From contig CANCOY010000079.1 of assembly GCA_947379865.1 (NCBI GenBank), forward strand, positions 1 to 16,920: a stretch of 16,920 nucleotides of DNA. The letters run 5' to 3'. The translations under genes and the position numbers were made by a program. Shown one piece after another: positions 1 to 7,378 of the stretch. The notes below the pieces were generated by a model that was given only the letters and a program-made list of their open reading frames with translations, was not told the origin of the DNA and did no database searches. This DNA is from Acetobacteraceae bacterium (GTDB lineage Bacteria > Pseudomonadota > Alphaproteobacteria > Zavarziniales > Zavarziniaceae). Numbering within the stretch: position 1 is the first letter of the stretch; the number at the start of each line of letters is the position of its first letter.

Positions 1-69
1 GTCGGTCAGATCAGTTGGGTAACGCAGCCCACGCCGCTCATAGCGGGAACGGTTCTCGGCGGTCCACAT
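1..69 (-). CDS. IS5-family transposase, N-terminal 23 codons only (runs off left edge)
   Basis: The minus strand from an ATG at 69 reads MWTAENRSRYERRGLRYP followed by TDLTD, open to the window edge. This matches the usual start of IS5-type transposases, which begin with MWT-x-E-N-R-x-R-Y, then L-R-Y-P-S/T-D-L-T-D-E-E-W in the DUF4096 region. The catalytic DDE part lies outside the window, so it cannot be judged whether the gene is intact. The leftward reading direction means that the element's 5' end sits at roughly 70-126. It probably marks the left boundary of an accessory segment that also carries the recombinase remnant. The call rests on motif recall from a short stretch. The IS group is uncertain. 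Confidence 0.68.
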   Translation of the reverse strand, partial: MWTAENRSRYERRGLRYPTDLTD

Positions 70-126
70 GCAGCACCTCGCGAATCGGTGCTATCAAGCT
101 CATCACAACTGATTCTCGCGACTCAA
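70..126. mobile_element. Putative terminal region of the IS5-type element
   Basis: This is the short untranslated stretch between the transposase start and foreign sequence. It should contain the terminal inverted repeat. On the minus strand the outermost part reads GAGTCGCGAGAATCAGTTGT, similar in style to IS5-group ends. The other end of the element is not in the window, so the exact boundary and the target duplication cannot be fixed. Confidence 0.35.
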
Positions 127-250
127 GTTCTTTCCGAACCGACACTCAGATCAATATCGCGAAAAGCTGGGCTGGGTCGGGTCTTATGGTGGTTTTTTCT
201 TTTTTCTTGTCTCCATTCTTACACTCTCTCTCTTTTTCAGAATGCGAAAA

Positions 251-574
251 TCAAGACATTGAAGATAGCCGATTTTGCCCCCGCCTCGTGCCACTGCCGG
301 TGGCACTGCTGGATGCACGGCATGAAGTGAGCGCCTGGGACGGGAGGTCCGAGTACCACCGCCGGAACAGTTTCACGGCGGCCTGAGGTGAGGTGGAACC
401 CAACCTCTCTGTCCGGACAACGTGGCGGGTGGCTGGGTCGCCGCCCCGATCGCGCCTGTCGATCTGACAGAGGTCCGCCAGGAGGGCGTTCAGGGTCTTG
501 TTGAGGGGGATCACTCGACCAGAGGACCCCTTCGACGGTGTCTTTGCCCGTTTGCCGGGCGCCCTGCGCGGCAC
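251..574 (-). pseudogene. Tyrosine recombinase (phage-type integrase) remnant
   Basis: The minus-strand reading frame contains the segment RVIPLNKTLNALLADL, then VVRTERLGSTSPQAAVKLF and RRWYSDL. This is the pattern of the catalytic domain of tyrosine recombinases (a GR-x-IPLN beta hairpin, then the serine-proline region before the HxxR box). The N-terminal half is absent: an in-frame stop directly precedes the GTG at 574. The expected HSGRRTF box is missing. A shifted frame downstream shows HRQWHEAGAKSAIFNV, loosely like the R-x-x-x-EAG-x-S-x-x-x-V stretch that follows this box, so at least one frameshift is likely. No catalytic tyrosine is visible. It is a dead fragment, probably left from an integrative element. 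Confidence 0.55.
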
Positions 575-764
575 TTATCTGCTCATGTTCTCAGAGGCGC
601 GGAACAGAGTGCAATGTTAGTCGTTACTCACGCCAAACCACCCGGCGAAAAATCCAGCCATGGCAATGGCTTGTTTTGATTGATGATGGTTTTGCAGTGG
701 TTTATCAGCTATCGTACATTCAAATTCCGCCCACGAAACACATGCACGCAGTTGGTGGCAGCCG

Positions 765-1481
765 ATGATCCTAAGCAAGAAACATAACTTCATCTTTCTC
801 AAGACGTCGAAGACCGCCGGAACCAGCTTCGAGATTGCCCTGTCAAAATTCCTCGGTGACGACGACATCATCACGCCGATTTCGCCGGAAGACGAGGCGC
901 TCAGGGCCGGGCTTGGGTTTCGGGGTCCGCAGAACCATTACTCGGGGTGGCGGGCGGCCCTGCACGCTGTGGGCGCCCGTTCCCTGAGACCCACTTTCTA
1001 TAATCACATCCCGGCCAGGGACCTGCTTGCTCTCGTCGGCAGGCCGCTGTTTTCCGGATACCAGAAGGTTTCCATCGTCCGTAACCCATATGACATGGCC
1101 ATAAGCCTGTTCTTCTGGCAGCACAGAGAACAGGCGGACCTGTCGCTGGACCGCTTCCGGCCATGGTTGCTTTCAAGGCCCAGCGGCCTCTTCAAGAACC
1201 GCTCCATCACGCATGTCGAGGACGCATGCGTGGTTGACTTCATGATCCGCTATGAGGCGTTCGAAGAGGACATAACCGCGTTCTCCAAACGTGTGGGGCT
1301 GCCCCTGTCGCTCTACAGCGAATTCGCCTCAATCCAGGCGAAGGGCCAGCATCGCCCCAAGCGCGCCTCCACCACGACGATGTTCGAGGGCTTTGAGGCG
1401 GGCAGGTCCTTGATCGAGGACGTTTTCAAGGATGACATCCTAACCTATGGATATGCCATTGCACCGCCAGCCAAAGGGTAG
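765..1481 (+). CDS. Sulfotransferase family protein (PAPS-dependent)
   Basis: This 238-aa protein has both nucleotide-binding signatures of the sulfotransferase superfamily. The 5'-phosphosulfate loop is at residues 10-23 (IFLKTSKTAGTSFE). The 3'-phosphate-binding segment is at 102-115 (VSIVRNPYDMAISL, with Arg106). A His at 81 in YNHIPA occupies the place of the usual catalytic His of Sulfotransfer_2-type proteins. These enzymes move sulfate from PAPS to a carbohydrate or other hydroxyl acceptor in the cytosol or at the membrane face. There is no signal peptide or membrane segment. The length is normal for compact bacterial members. The ATG at 765 has only a weak upstream ribosome site. It lies between an integrase remnant and a glycosyltransferase, so surface polysaccharide or lipid modification is the likely job, but the acceptor is unknown. 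Confidence 0.8.
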   Translation: MILSKKHNFIFLKTSKTAGTSFEIALSKFLGDDDIITPISPEDEALRAGLGFRGPQNHYSGWRAALHAVGARSLRPTFYNHIPARDLLALVGRPLFSGYQKVSIVRNPYDMAISLFFWQHREQADLSLDRFRPWLLSRPSGLFKNRSITHVEDACVVDFMIRYEAFEEDITAFSKRVGLPLSLYSEFASIQAKGQHRPKRASTTTMFEGFEAGRSLIEDVFKDDILTYGYAIAPPAKG

Positions 1482-2036
1482 AGGTTCGAACCCTCACGAG
1501 AGCACAGAATTTCCCAGTAAAGTCAGAACCCTGACTGTTTGATGAAAGGCAGCGCAGGGGCCTGGGGCGGCACGGACGATCTGTTCCCCGATGCGGCTCT
1601 ACGCCAGGCAGAGGCGGCGTCAGGCGCCTGAGCGGACGGAGGGCGCTCACTTGTAAACGGCCGCGCGCCCTCACTGCCCTCGATCAATCAGATCGAGGGG
1701 GGATCTTGATGGTCGAGGATGGTCGGGAGAGCGTCGCTGCCAGAGTGCTGACGCAGCGCTGTGGGTAAGGATATGCCGGTTTGTCTCAAGTTGACCGGTT
1801 CGGTAGCGTGGCGTGCCGCAGGCAAGCACCTCTCTTTTGAGCAGTGCCTCAAGAATATTGGCAGGCCAATGGTCTGACTGGCAGGGTAGCCCGAATAACC
1901 CTTTGGGGTGGCCGGAAGAGAGCTTTTCGGAGGCTATTTACACCCTTGTTTTGTATGTCTATCAATTGAATGTGCGGATTGGTTGAAGCGACCATTCATT
2001 CATAAAATTTTTTTGGCATGGACCGAAAAACTTGCA
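1482..2036. other. Intergenic stretch without a recognisable gene
   Basis: About 550 bp with no supported coding region. Just after the sulfotransferase stop, GAGG-TTCGAAC-CCTC (1483-1497) has the form of a tRNA T-arm, but no matching acceptor or anticodon arms are found nearby. A perfect inverted repeat lies at 1677-1699. Short open frames at 1542-1631 and 1771-1872 give no recognisable peptides. Base composition changes from GC-rich to AT-rich near 1925, which probably marks the left junction of the glycosyltransferase segment. A weak promoter-like pair, TTGGTT (1979) and TAAAAT (2003), lies before the glycosyltransferase start. Confidence 0.5.
1677..1699. terminator. Perfect 9-bp inverted repeat, possible transcription stop
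   Basis: CCCTCGATC, a 5-nt loop AATCA, then GATCGAGGG. The hairpin is stable and lies about 200 bp downstream of the sulfotransferase gene, but no T-run follows it on either strand. It may be a factor-dependent terminator, a protein-binding palindrome, or a scar of mobile DNA. Confidence 0.3.
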
Positions 2037-3137
2037 ATGCATGTGCTGATCACAAATCATGAATTGCAAAGCCGGGGTGGAACCTCGTTATACACCTATG
2101 AACTCGCGTTATTCTTACGGAAATTTAATATAGAAGTGTCTGTTTATTCGCCAATAATCGGACCTTTGGCCAAAGAATTGTCCAAATCAGGCATATCCAT
2201 CTATGATGATTTGGCTGACATGGATGGTGTGCCAGATATAATACATGGGCACCATCACATTCAGACAGTGCAAGCGATTCTTAGATTCCCCGAGACCCGG
2301 GCAATTTTCGTTTGCCACGGTGTGGTGCCTTGGCAGGAAATGCCACCCCTGCATCCCAATATTGTACAGTATTATGCGGTTTCCAACATGACATCGCATC
2401 GTGTCTGGTCACACACCCAAAAAATCGGCAAGCATGTGAAGTTAATCCAGAATTGGGTTGATACAGAACGTTTTCGCCCAAAGCCGTTGATCAACAAAAT
2501 TCCGAAATCTGCCTTGATTGTTACCAACTATAATTATGATACAACTCAAATTGAGAAAGCATGCCTGCAACAGAAAATATCAGTAAAAAAATTTGGCTAT
2601 GGGTTTGGAAATATCTCTGACCGGCTTGAAGCAGAATTCATGAAAGCGGACCTGGTTTTTGGCTTGGGTCGCACTGCCATAGAGGCCATGGCGGCAGGTT
2701 GTGCTGTCATTCTGTCCAGCGCCGATGGTGTTGCGGGGCTTGTCACCAAGGGCAATTTTTCTGCTTACAGAGACAGTAATTTCGCTTTGGAATTTTTGCG
2801 ACACGAGAATATGACCGAAAAATATATTATAGACCAAATCAAAAATATTGATCCTGATGTAGTATCAGAAATCCGAACCCTCGTCAGAGACTCTCAATCG
2901 CTTGAACTGTCAGGAAAAAATTGGATTGCACAGTACCAATATCATCTTTCAACAGATTTCTCCCCAAGCGCCGACCAAGCCTTCATATCAAAATATATCT
3001 CGCAGCTGGAATCCATTTTGAAAGAACAGGAAATCAATTTATCTAAGATAGAAGAATTGAACCGGCTAGAATTTAAAGAATTGGCGCGCCTCGTTTTTTC
3101 GAAAATCTGGAAATTATTCAGCCTGAGGGCTGGCTAA
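2037..3137 (+). CDS. Glycosyltransferase, family 4-like (GT-B fold)
   Basis: I place the start at the ATG at 2037, giving 366 aa beginning MHVLITNHELQSRGGT. This is the usual N-terminal strand plus glycine loop of GT4-type enzymes. The frame is open 43 codons further upstream, but those residues do not look like the family. The C-terminal nucleotide-sugar motif is clear at residues 211-221 (GRTAIEAMAAG), with Glu216 as the expected nucleotide-phosphate ligand. Residues about 325-360 are charged and helical, probably coiled. Such enzymes transfer a sugar from an activated donor to a lipid or glycan acceptor at the cytosolic membrane face. The gene is far more AT-rich than its neighbours and ends at a broken toxin gene, which indicates recent acquisition. 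The substrate cannot be told. Confidence 0.78.
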   Translation: MHVLITNHELQSRGGTSLYTYELALFLRKFNIEVSVYSPIIGPLAKELSKSGISIYDDLADMDGVPDIIHGHHHIQTVQAILRFPETRAIFVCHGVVPWQEMPPLHPNIVQYYAVSNMTSHRVWSHTQKIGKHVKLIQNWVDTERFRPKPLINKIPKSALIVTNYNYDTTQIEKACLQQKISVKKFGYGFGNISDRLEAEFMKADLVFGLGRTAIEAMAAGCAVILSSADGVAGLVTKGNFSAYRDSNFALEFLRHENMTEKYIIDQIKNIDPDVVSEIRTLVRDSQSLELSGKNWIAQYQYHLSTDFSPSADQAFISKYISQLESILKEQEINLSKIEELNRLEFKELARLVFSKIWKLFSLRAG

Positions 3138-3342
3138 AATCAGGTTCCTTCGGAGTTGTGCAGGGGCGGACGCGGGTCTTCTGCAAGCAGGCGGCCCAGG
3201 CCTTCCGGATCTCGGCAAGCGTCAGGGTGGAAATGAACAGGTCCGCGTCCCGCTGCTCTGCCCACCAGGCCAGCAGGAATGCCGAGGGTTGCGGCGTGAC
3301 GCTGTTGCTGAGGATGCTGGTGTCGAGAAGATAGCGGGTCAC
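3118..3342 (-). pseudogene. Truncated PIN-domain toxin (VapC/FitB-like)
   Basis: The frame begins with GTG at 3342, sharing a GTGA overlap with the antitoxin stop, a typical translational coupling of toxin to antitoxin. The peptide starts (M)TRYLLDTSILSN, with the first PIN acidic residue at Asp7, and includes FISTLTLAEIR with the second at Glu44. PIN toxins are about 130-145 aa RNases that need two more C-terminal aspartates. This one is 74 aa and lacks both. After AEIR the sequence leaves the family pattern and runs into the 3' end of the AT-rich glycosyltransferase gene (20-nt overlap). The toxin was probably cut when that segment arrived, and should have no nuclease activity. Confidence 0.7.
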
Positions 3343-3614
3343 AGGTCAACCTCGCGCCCCTCTTCACGCTGACGCGACAGGTCGAGTTCGGCCCCAACCA
3401 GGGGAGAGCGGCGCAGTGCGGCAAGGACGCCACCCGATTTGGGTGTCCCGCCCGTAATGGCTATGGTTACTATCGTGCGGACCTTCTCCGCCTTGGGGCC
3501 TTCCTCGGCAAGGCGACGGGCAAGGGAACGGATCAGCGCACGATCCGATTCACGCGCCATGACCTCAAACCGCGTGAACCCGCGCTGTGCCAGGCGCGCG
3601 CGGCAGGTCTGCAT
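3339..3614 (-). CDS. Antitoxin partner of the PIN-domain toxin
   Basis: A small basic protein of 91 aa from the ATG at 3614 (MQTCRARLAQRGFTRFEVMA). A shorter start at 3560 would give 73 aa. The C-terminus reads GGVLAALRRSPLVGAELDL and ends GREVDL, which closely follows the toxin-binding tail common to antitoxins of FitB/VapC-type PIN toxins (ALRRSPLVGADLDL...GR-x-VDL). The N-terminal TRFEVMARESDRALIRSLAR part is probably the dimerising or DNA-binding half. I see no clear ribbon-helix-helix signature. It would normally bind and silence the toxin and repress its own operon. Because the toxin is truncated, this copy is either an orphan or protects against related toxins. The family is inferred from the tail motif only. 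Confidence 0.6.
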   Translation of the reverse strand: MQTCRARLAQRGFTRFEVMARESDRALIRSLARRLAEEGPKAEKVRTIVTIAITGGTPKSGGVLAALRRSPLVGAELDLSRQREEGREVDL

Positions 3615-3734
3615 CGCTCGATTCGGTGGGGCTTTGCCAGCTCCACAGAGGTTGACTGTTGGCGCAAGACGGCCGACAGGCTGTGCGGGCAAGCCCGGTA
3701 ATCCCGCTGGCCTGGACCAAAGGAGACCCCCCTG

Positions 3735-3794
3735 ATGCCTGAACCCCTGCTGCCTGAACCCCTGATGTCTGAACCCCTGATGTCTGAACCCCTG
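3735..3794 (+). repeat. Four tandem 15-nt repeats at the start of the GFA gene
   Basis: The units are 3735-3749, 3750-3764, 3765-3779 and 3780-3794. The consensus is ATGTCTGAACCCCTG, and the last two copies are identical. Copies 1, 3 and 4 begin with ATG, copy 2 with CTG. As the unit is five codons long, copy number changes keep the frame. Confidence 0.9.
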
Positions 3795-4208
3795 ACTGGC
3801 GGCTGCCTGTGCGGCGAGATCCGTTATGCCGTGGACGTGGCGGTAGAGTGGCTGGCGGCCTGCTATTGCACCGACTGCCAGCGCAGGACGAGTGCGGCTG
3901 GCTCCATCAACGCCGTGGTGCCGGCCAGCGCCTTTCGGATCACCAGGGGAGAGACCCGGGTTTTCACCAAGCAGGCCGACAGCGGCAATGCCCTGCACCG
4001 CCATTTCTGTGGCACCTGTGGCAGCTGGATCTATAATCCCATGGGCGGCGATGCCACACAGGTGGTGCTGAAGGCGGGCACCTTTGACAGCCATGACGGC
4101 ATGCGGATCGCCCTCAACCTGTGGACCAGCCGCCGCCCCGCCTGGGCGCCACTCGACAGCACCCTGCCCTGCCATGAAAAGAACATCGTCCAGACCCGGC
4201 AAGACTGA
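3735..4208 (+). CDS. GFA / CENP-V domain zinc protein
   Basis: This 157-aa protein belongs to the family named after glutathione-dependent formaldehyde-activating enzyme. The zinc-binding cysteines are all present: GGCLCGEIRY (Cys24, Cys26), CYCTDCQR (Cys43, Cys45, Cys48) and FCGTCGSW (Cys92, Cys95). Most members are uncharacterised and the formaldehyde role is not general. The ATG at 3735 is preceded by AAGGAG at 3719-3724, which supports this start. The first 20 residues are four tandem copies of a PEPL-type unit encoded by a 15-nt DNA repeat. Two later ATGs, at 3765 and 3780, lie in the repeat in frame, so the conserved domain would survive initiation at any of them. It is followed 10 nt later by a small gene, probably in the same transcript. 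Confidence 0.85.
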   Translation: MPEPLLPEPLMSEPLMSEPLTGGCLCGEIRYAVDVAVEWLAACYCTDCQRRTSAAGSINAVVPASAFRITRGETRVFTKQADSGNALHRHFCGTCGSWIYNPMGGDATQVVLKAGTFDSHDGMRIALNLWTSRRPAWAPLDSTLPCHEKNIVQTRQD

Positions 4209-4218
4209 GGCCGCGAAG

Positions 4219-4440
4219 ATGACAGATGCCTCGCCATGGCCCTTGTCGCTTGATGATCATCAACTGCTGGATGTGCTGGGCCTGAACCCCGCGAGGCTGC
4301 CCGATCCAGCCCGCTGGTGCGCCGAACTGCGCAGGTCGTGGGCCGATCATGAGAGGGGTTTTGCCACCTCTGCCGATGTCGACCGCTGGCGTCAGGTGGC
4401 CGACAGGCTTGGCGAAGAGGCCCGGGGTGGCTTAACCTGA
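4219..4440 (+). CDS. Small hypothetical protein
   Basis: A 73-aa protein beginning MTDASPWPLSLDDHQLLDVL, rich in Trp, Asp and Arg, with no cysteine pairs, signal peptide or membrane segment. It starts 10 nt after the GFA stop, with GAAG close to the ATG, and ends 42 nt before the serine hydrolase start, so it probably shares their transcript. The predicted content is short helices (HQLLDVLGLNPARL, then DVDRWRQVADRL). I do not recognise a family. The tight spacing and host-like codon usage argue that it is real. Confidence 0.6.
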   Translation: MTDASPWPLSLDDHQLLDVLGLNPARLPDPARWCAELRRSWADHERGFATSADVDRWRQVADRLGEEARGGLT

Positions 4441-4482
4441 GCGCCGACAACCAAAACCCATAACCGGCAGGGAGAGCGCCAG

Positions 4483-5652
4483 ATGGCATCAGCAATCGAC
4501 CAGGTCCTCAGCAAGGCCATAGCGAACAAGGCATCCGCCAATATCGTCGGCATGGCCGCCACGCGGGCGGGCGTCTTTTACAGCGGCGCGGCGGGCACGC
4601 GCACCGTGGCGGGCGAAGGCACGGCGGGGCTTGATACGGTGTTCCGCATCGCCTCCATGACCAAGGCGGTCACGGGCGCTGCCGCCATGCAGCTGGTGGA
4701 ACAGGGCCGCATCGGCCTCGACCAGCCCATGGGCGAGATCGCGCCAGAGCTGAAGGCGGTCAAGGTGCTGGAAGGCTTTGATGCCGCCGGCAAGCCCATC
4801 ACCCGCGCGCCCAAGCGCCCGGTCACCATGCGCCACCTGCTGACCCACACGTCTGGCCTCAGCTATGACATCTTCAACCAGGATGTGGCGCGCTATATGG
4901 AGCACGAGGGCCTGCCCTCCATCACCACCTGCAAATATGACTCCCTCAAGGCGCCCCTGATGTTCGATCCGGGCGAGGACTGGACCTATGGCATCGGCAT
5001 CGACTGGGCCGGGCGCATTGTGGAGCTGGTCAGCGGCCAGAACCTTGAAGACTATATGCAGCAGCACCTGTTCCAGCCGCTGGGCATGAAGGACACCACC
5101 TTCCTGCTGCGGCCCGACATGGCCAGCCGCCTGGTGGATGCCACCTCGCGCACGCCGGACGGCGGGATTACGGCGATCCCCTTTGAGTTCACGGCCGAGG
5201 GCGACTTCCTGATGGGCGGTGGCGGCCTGTTCTCCACGGCGCCGGATTACCTTGCCTTCACCCGCATGATGCTCAATGGCGGCGAGTTGAACGGCAAGCG
5301 CGTGCTGAAGGCCGAAACGGTCAAGCTGATGGGCGAGAACGCCGCCGGCAATATCGAAGTGCCGGTGATGAAGAGCGACAACCCCGCCATGGCCCTGACG
5401 GCGGAAATGTTCCCCGGCCAGATCAAGCGCTGGGGCCTCAGCTTCCTGCTCAACACCGAGGATGTGCCCGGCTGCCGCGCTGCCAACAGCCTGGCCTGGG
5501 CCGGGGTGCACAATACCTATTACTGGATCGACCCCACCACGGGCGTGGCCGCTGTCCTGATGATGCAGCTGTTGCCCGCCAATGATCCCAAGGTGCTGGA
5601 CGCCCTGGTCGCCTTCGAGCAGGCGGTCTACGCCAACCTGCCCAAGGGCTGA
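4483..5652 (+). CDS. Serine hydrolase, class C beta-lactamase-like (EstB type)
   Basis: This 389-aa protein has the SxxK catalytic motif at residues 58-61 (SMTK) in VFRIASMTKAVTGAA. A second-base tyrosine is at 169 in TYGIGIDWAGRIVE. The C-terminal WAGVHNTYYWIDP (339-351) takes the place of the KTG motif, as in EstB-like esterases. These enzymes hydrolyse short-chain esters through an acyl-serine and most do not degrade beta-lactams. There is no signal peptide, so a cytosolic location is likely, unlike true AmpC enzymes. The ATG at 4483 is preceded by GGGAGA at a normal distance. It is probably cotranscribed with the two genes upstream and converges on the PaaK-like gene. The substrate is unknown. 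Confidence 0.88.
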   Translation: MASAIDQVLSKAIANKASANIVGMAATRAGVFYSGAAGTRTVAGEGTAGLDTVFRIASMTKAVTGAAAMQLVEQGRIGLDQPMGEIAPELKAVKVLEGFDAAGKPITRAPKRPVTMRHLLTHTSGLSYDIFNQDVARYMEHEGLPSITTCKYDSLKAPLMFDPGEDWTYGIGIDWAGRIVELVSGQNLEDYMQQHLFQPLGMKDTTFLLRPDMASRLVDATSRTPDGGITAIPFEFTAEGDFLMGGGGLFSTAPDYLAFTRMMLNGGELNGKRVLKAETVKLMGENAAGNIEVPVMKSDNPAMALTAEMFPGQIKRWGLSFLLNTEDVPGCRAANSLAWAGVHNTYYWIDPTTGVAAVLMMQLLPANDPKVLDALVAFEQAVYANLPKG

Positions 5653-5673
5653 GCCAACAACCGGGCCCCCCTT

Positions 5674-7035
5674 TCAGGCCGCCGTCACCGCCCCCGACAG
5701 GATCGGGGGCAGGCGGCGGATGACCAGGGGGGCCTTGCCCTGGGCTGTGCGTTCGACCTCGTCCACCTCGACGAGGTCGATGCGCATCTGGGGCGGAATG
5801 CGCAGGCGGGCATTGGCGAGCAGACGACCGCGGCCTTCCTCGCCAAAGCCGGGGCGCACCCGCACCCGGATCGTCAGGGCGTCGAGCGCTTCCTGCACGA
5901 TCTGGATCTGCAACAGGTCCGGCAGTTCGCGCGGCAGGGTGCTGAGGGCGCAAATGCGCGTGCCCGCCGGCGACAGCACATATTCCTCGATCCGCCCGGC
6001 AATCCCCAGAAACGGCCTCAGGCCAAGGCCGATGGCCTGCAGCATCTCATCGTCGGCGTGCGCCGGCACGATGGCCCGGTCGCCCGTCTCATAGCGCACC
6101 AGCGGCATGGCCTCGTTCCAATAGCCCGTGCCGATGATCCGCACCGCCCGCCCCAGATCATCCACCGGATCATCAGGCGCCGTGACCAATTCCACCCGGC
6201 CATAAGCGGGGACAAAGCGGAAATCATCGGCGGTGCGGGCAATGGCAAGGCTGACACGCTCGGACTGGCCGTAATAGTCGATCACCTCGGCACCAAAGCC
6301 ATCGGCGATTTCCCGCCGCACTTCGGGCGTCAGGGTTTCCGACGAACTCATCACCAGTGGCAGGTGCACGCGCATGCCCTGGACGCGCAGGAAATGCAGC
6401 AGGTTCAGCGCAAGATTGGGATAGGTGACCACCACATCCGGGCGGAAGCTCTGCAAGGCGTGGGCGTACCAGCCGATGGTGTCTGCCGCCAGATGCGGGC
6501 TGGAGAGCACAAGGCGCCGGCCCCAGTGGGTATAGGCACCAAACGGCGGCCGCCTGTCGGCAACCGTCTTGATCACCTCCCCGCGCAGGATCGCCACCCG
6601 TGCGCCGCCCATGGTGCGCCCGTGCGGCAACAGCACATGATCCAGAAAGGCCTGCTCGGCTGCCACATTCTCGGCCGACCGCCAGAGGCGCAAGGGAATG
6701 CCTGTGGTGCCACCCGTGCCTGCCGGAATGCGCATCACACCGGGCATGACGAAATCTTCCGGGTGGTCCCGCAGGTCTTCCTTGGTCAGGATGGGCCAGT
6801 CGGAGAGCTTGGCGCTGCGCCCCCGGCCATGGGGTGTCTGGCGGGCATGCCTGAGGGTGCGGGCGGTCAGCGTATCCGCCAGCACTTGCCGACCCTGGGG
6901 CTCGGCGCCATCAAAGGTCTGCAGCACATTCTGCACGCGATAGCGGGCAAACGGCCAATAGCGCAGGGGCAGGTCGATAAAGGGCGCGTTCTTGGCCCGT
7001 CCGGCAAGAGCGATCAAGCGGTCTCTCGGCGCCAT
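5674..7035 (-). CDS. Phenylacetate-CoA ligase-like adenylate-forming enzyme (PaaK/CapK group)
   Basis: I start at the ATG at 7035 (MAPRDRLIALAGRA), giving 453 aa, the usual PaaK length. The 33 codons open upstream do not resemble the family. Adenylation-domain motifs appear in order: AGTGGTTGIPL (105-115, phosphate loop), YYGQSER (254-260), YETGDR (315-320), GRIEEYV (348-354), and the C-terminal catalytic lysine Lys434 in RTAQGKAPLVIRR. The enzyme should activate a carboxylic acid with ATP to an acyl adenylate, then perhaps to a thioester. No other phenylacetate catabolism gene lies nearby, so the substrate may be something else, as in the CapK-like proteins of polysaccharide clusters. It stands alone, converging with the serine hydrolase with a 21-nt gap. 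Confidence 0.82.
   Translation of the reverse strand: MAPRDRLIALAGRAKNAPFIDLPLRYWPFARYRVQNVLQTFDGAEPQGRQVLADTLTARTLRHARQTPHGRGRSAKLSDWPILTKEDLRDHPEDFVMPGVMRIPAGTGGTTGIPLRLWRSAENVAAEQAFLDHVLLPHGRTMGGARVAILRGEVIKTVADRRPPFGAYTHWGRRLVLSSPHLAADTIGWYAHALQSFRPDVVVTYPNLALNLLHFLRVQGMRVHLPLVMSSSETLTPEVRREIADGFGAEVIDYYGQSERVSLAIARTADDFRFVPAYGRVELVTAPDDPVDDLGRAVRIIGTGYWNEAMPLVRYETGDRAIVPAHADDEMLQAIGLGLRPFLGIAGRIEEYVLSPAGTRICALSTLPRELPDLLQIQIVQEALDALTIRVRVRPGFGEEGRGRLLANARLRIPPQMRIDLVEVDEVERTAQGKAPLVIRRLPPILSGAVTAA
5690..5710. other. 8-bp perfect hairpin at the end of the PaaK-like gene
   Basis: GCCCCCGA, loop CAGGA, TCGGGGGC. It is located in the last codons of the minus-strand gene and about 40 nt after the stop of the convergent serine hydrolase. 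It could stop transcription from the left, but no T-tract follows. Confidence 0.3.
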
Positions 7036-7378
7036 CTGCAAGGCACTCCCAACGCAACAATTACTGGGGGCAAAGCTATTTACACCCCGATGCCGCAGTT
7101 TAGGGGGAAAGGTGGCGCAGAAACATAACTCCAATGAACAATGCGGGACTTTGTGAATAGGCGGGATGCAGCCACAGCCGGGTTGCAGCGGGCAGGGTTT
7201 TCAGGGGCCCGGATTTTTCTGTTTTCCAACCGAGAGAATTACTGTCTTTAAACCGACCCTGATCATCCCGTATCACGGGAAAGCCAGCATCCGGGTGGGT
7301 GCCTTGATTTTCCCGGCCACCCGGCATGGGATTGCGCAGCGGTCAGGCACAGGCCTGCCCCCAATGGGAGGAACAAAC
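7036..7378. other. Divergent intergenic region, no gene seen
   Basis: About 340 bp between the divergent PaaK-like and GST genes. It must hold both promoters, but I see no convincing -35/-10 pair. Short inverted repeats are present: TCCCG-TATCA-CGGGA near 7267-7281, and GGGTGG with CCACCC further on. Open frames crossing it are extensions of the flanking genes and show no conserved residues. Confidence 0.5.

Noticed and set aside
200..245. Long pyrimidine tract ending in CAG, like a eukaryotic splice acceptor
   Set aside because: The rest of the window is clearly bacterial, and no split gene crosses this place. It is treated as chance composition near mobile debris.
15..386. Plus-strand open frames in the first 700 bases
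   Set aside because: They overlap the minus-strand transposase start and recombinase remnant and show no conserved sequence.
1483..1510. A complete tRNA gene
   Set aside because: Only a T-arm is present. The acceptor 5' half, D-arm and anticodon arm cannot be found at the required distance.
4489..5511. 340-codon open frame antisense to the serine hydrolase
   Set aside because: Its residues mirror a strongly conserved plus-strand enzyme. High GC at third positions keeps the antisense frame open, and no domain is visible.
6058..7128. 356-codon open frame antisense to the PaaK-like gene
   Set aside because: The adenylation motifs on the minus strand are in correct order; the antisense product has no recognisable motif.
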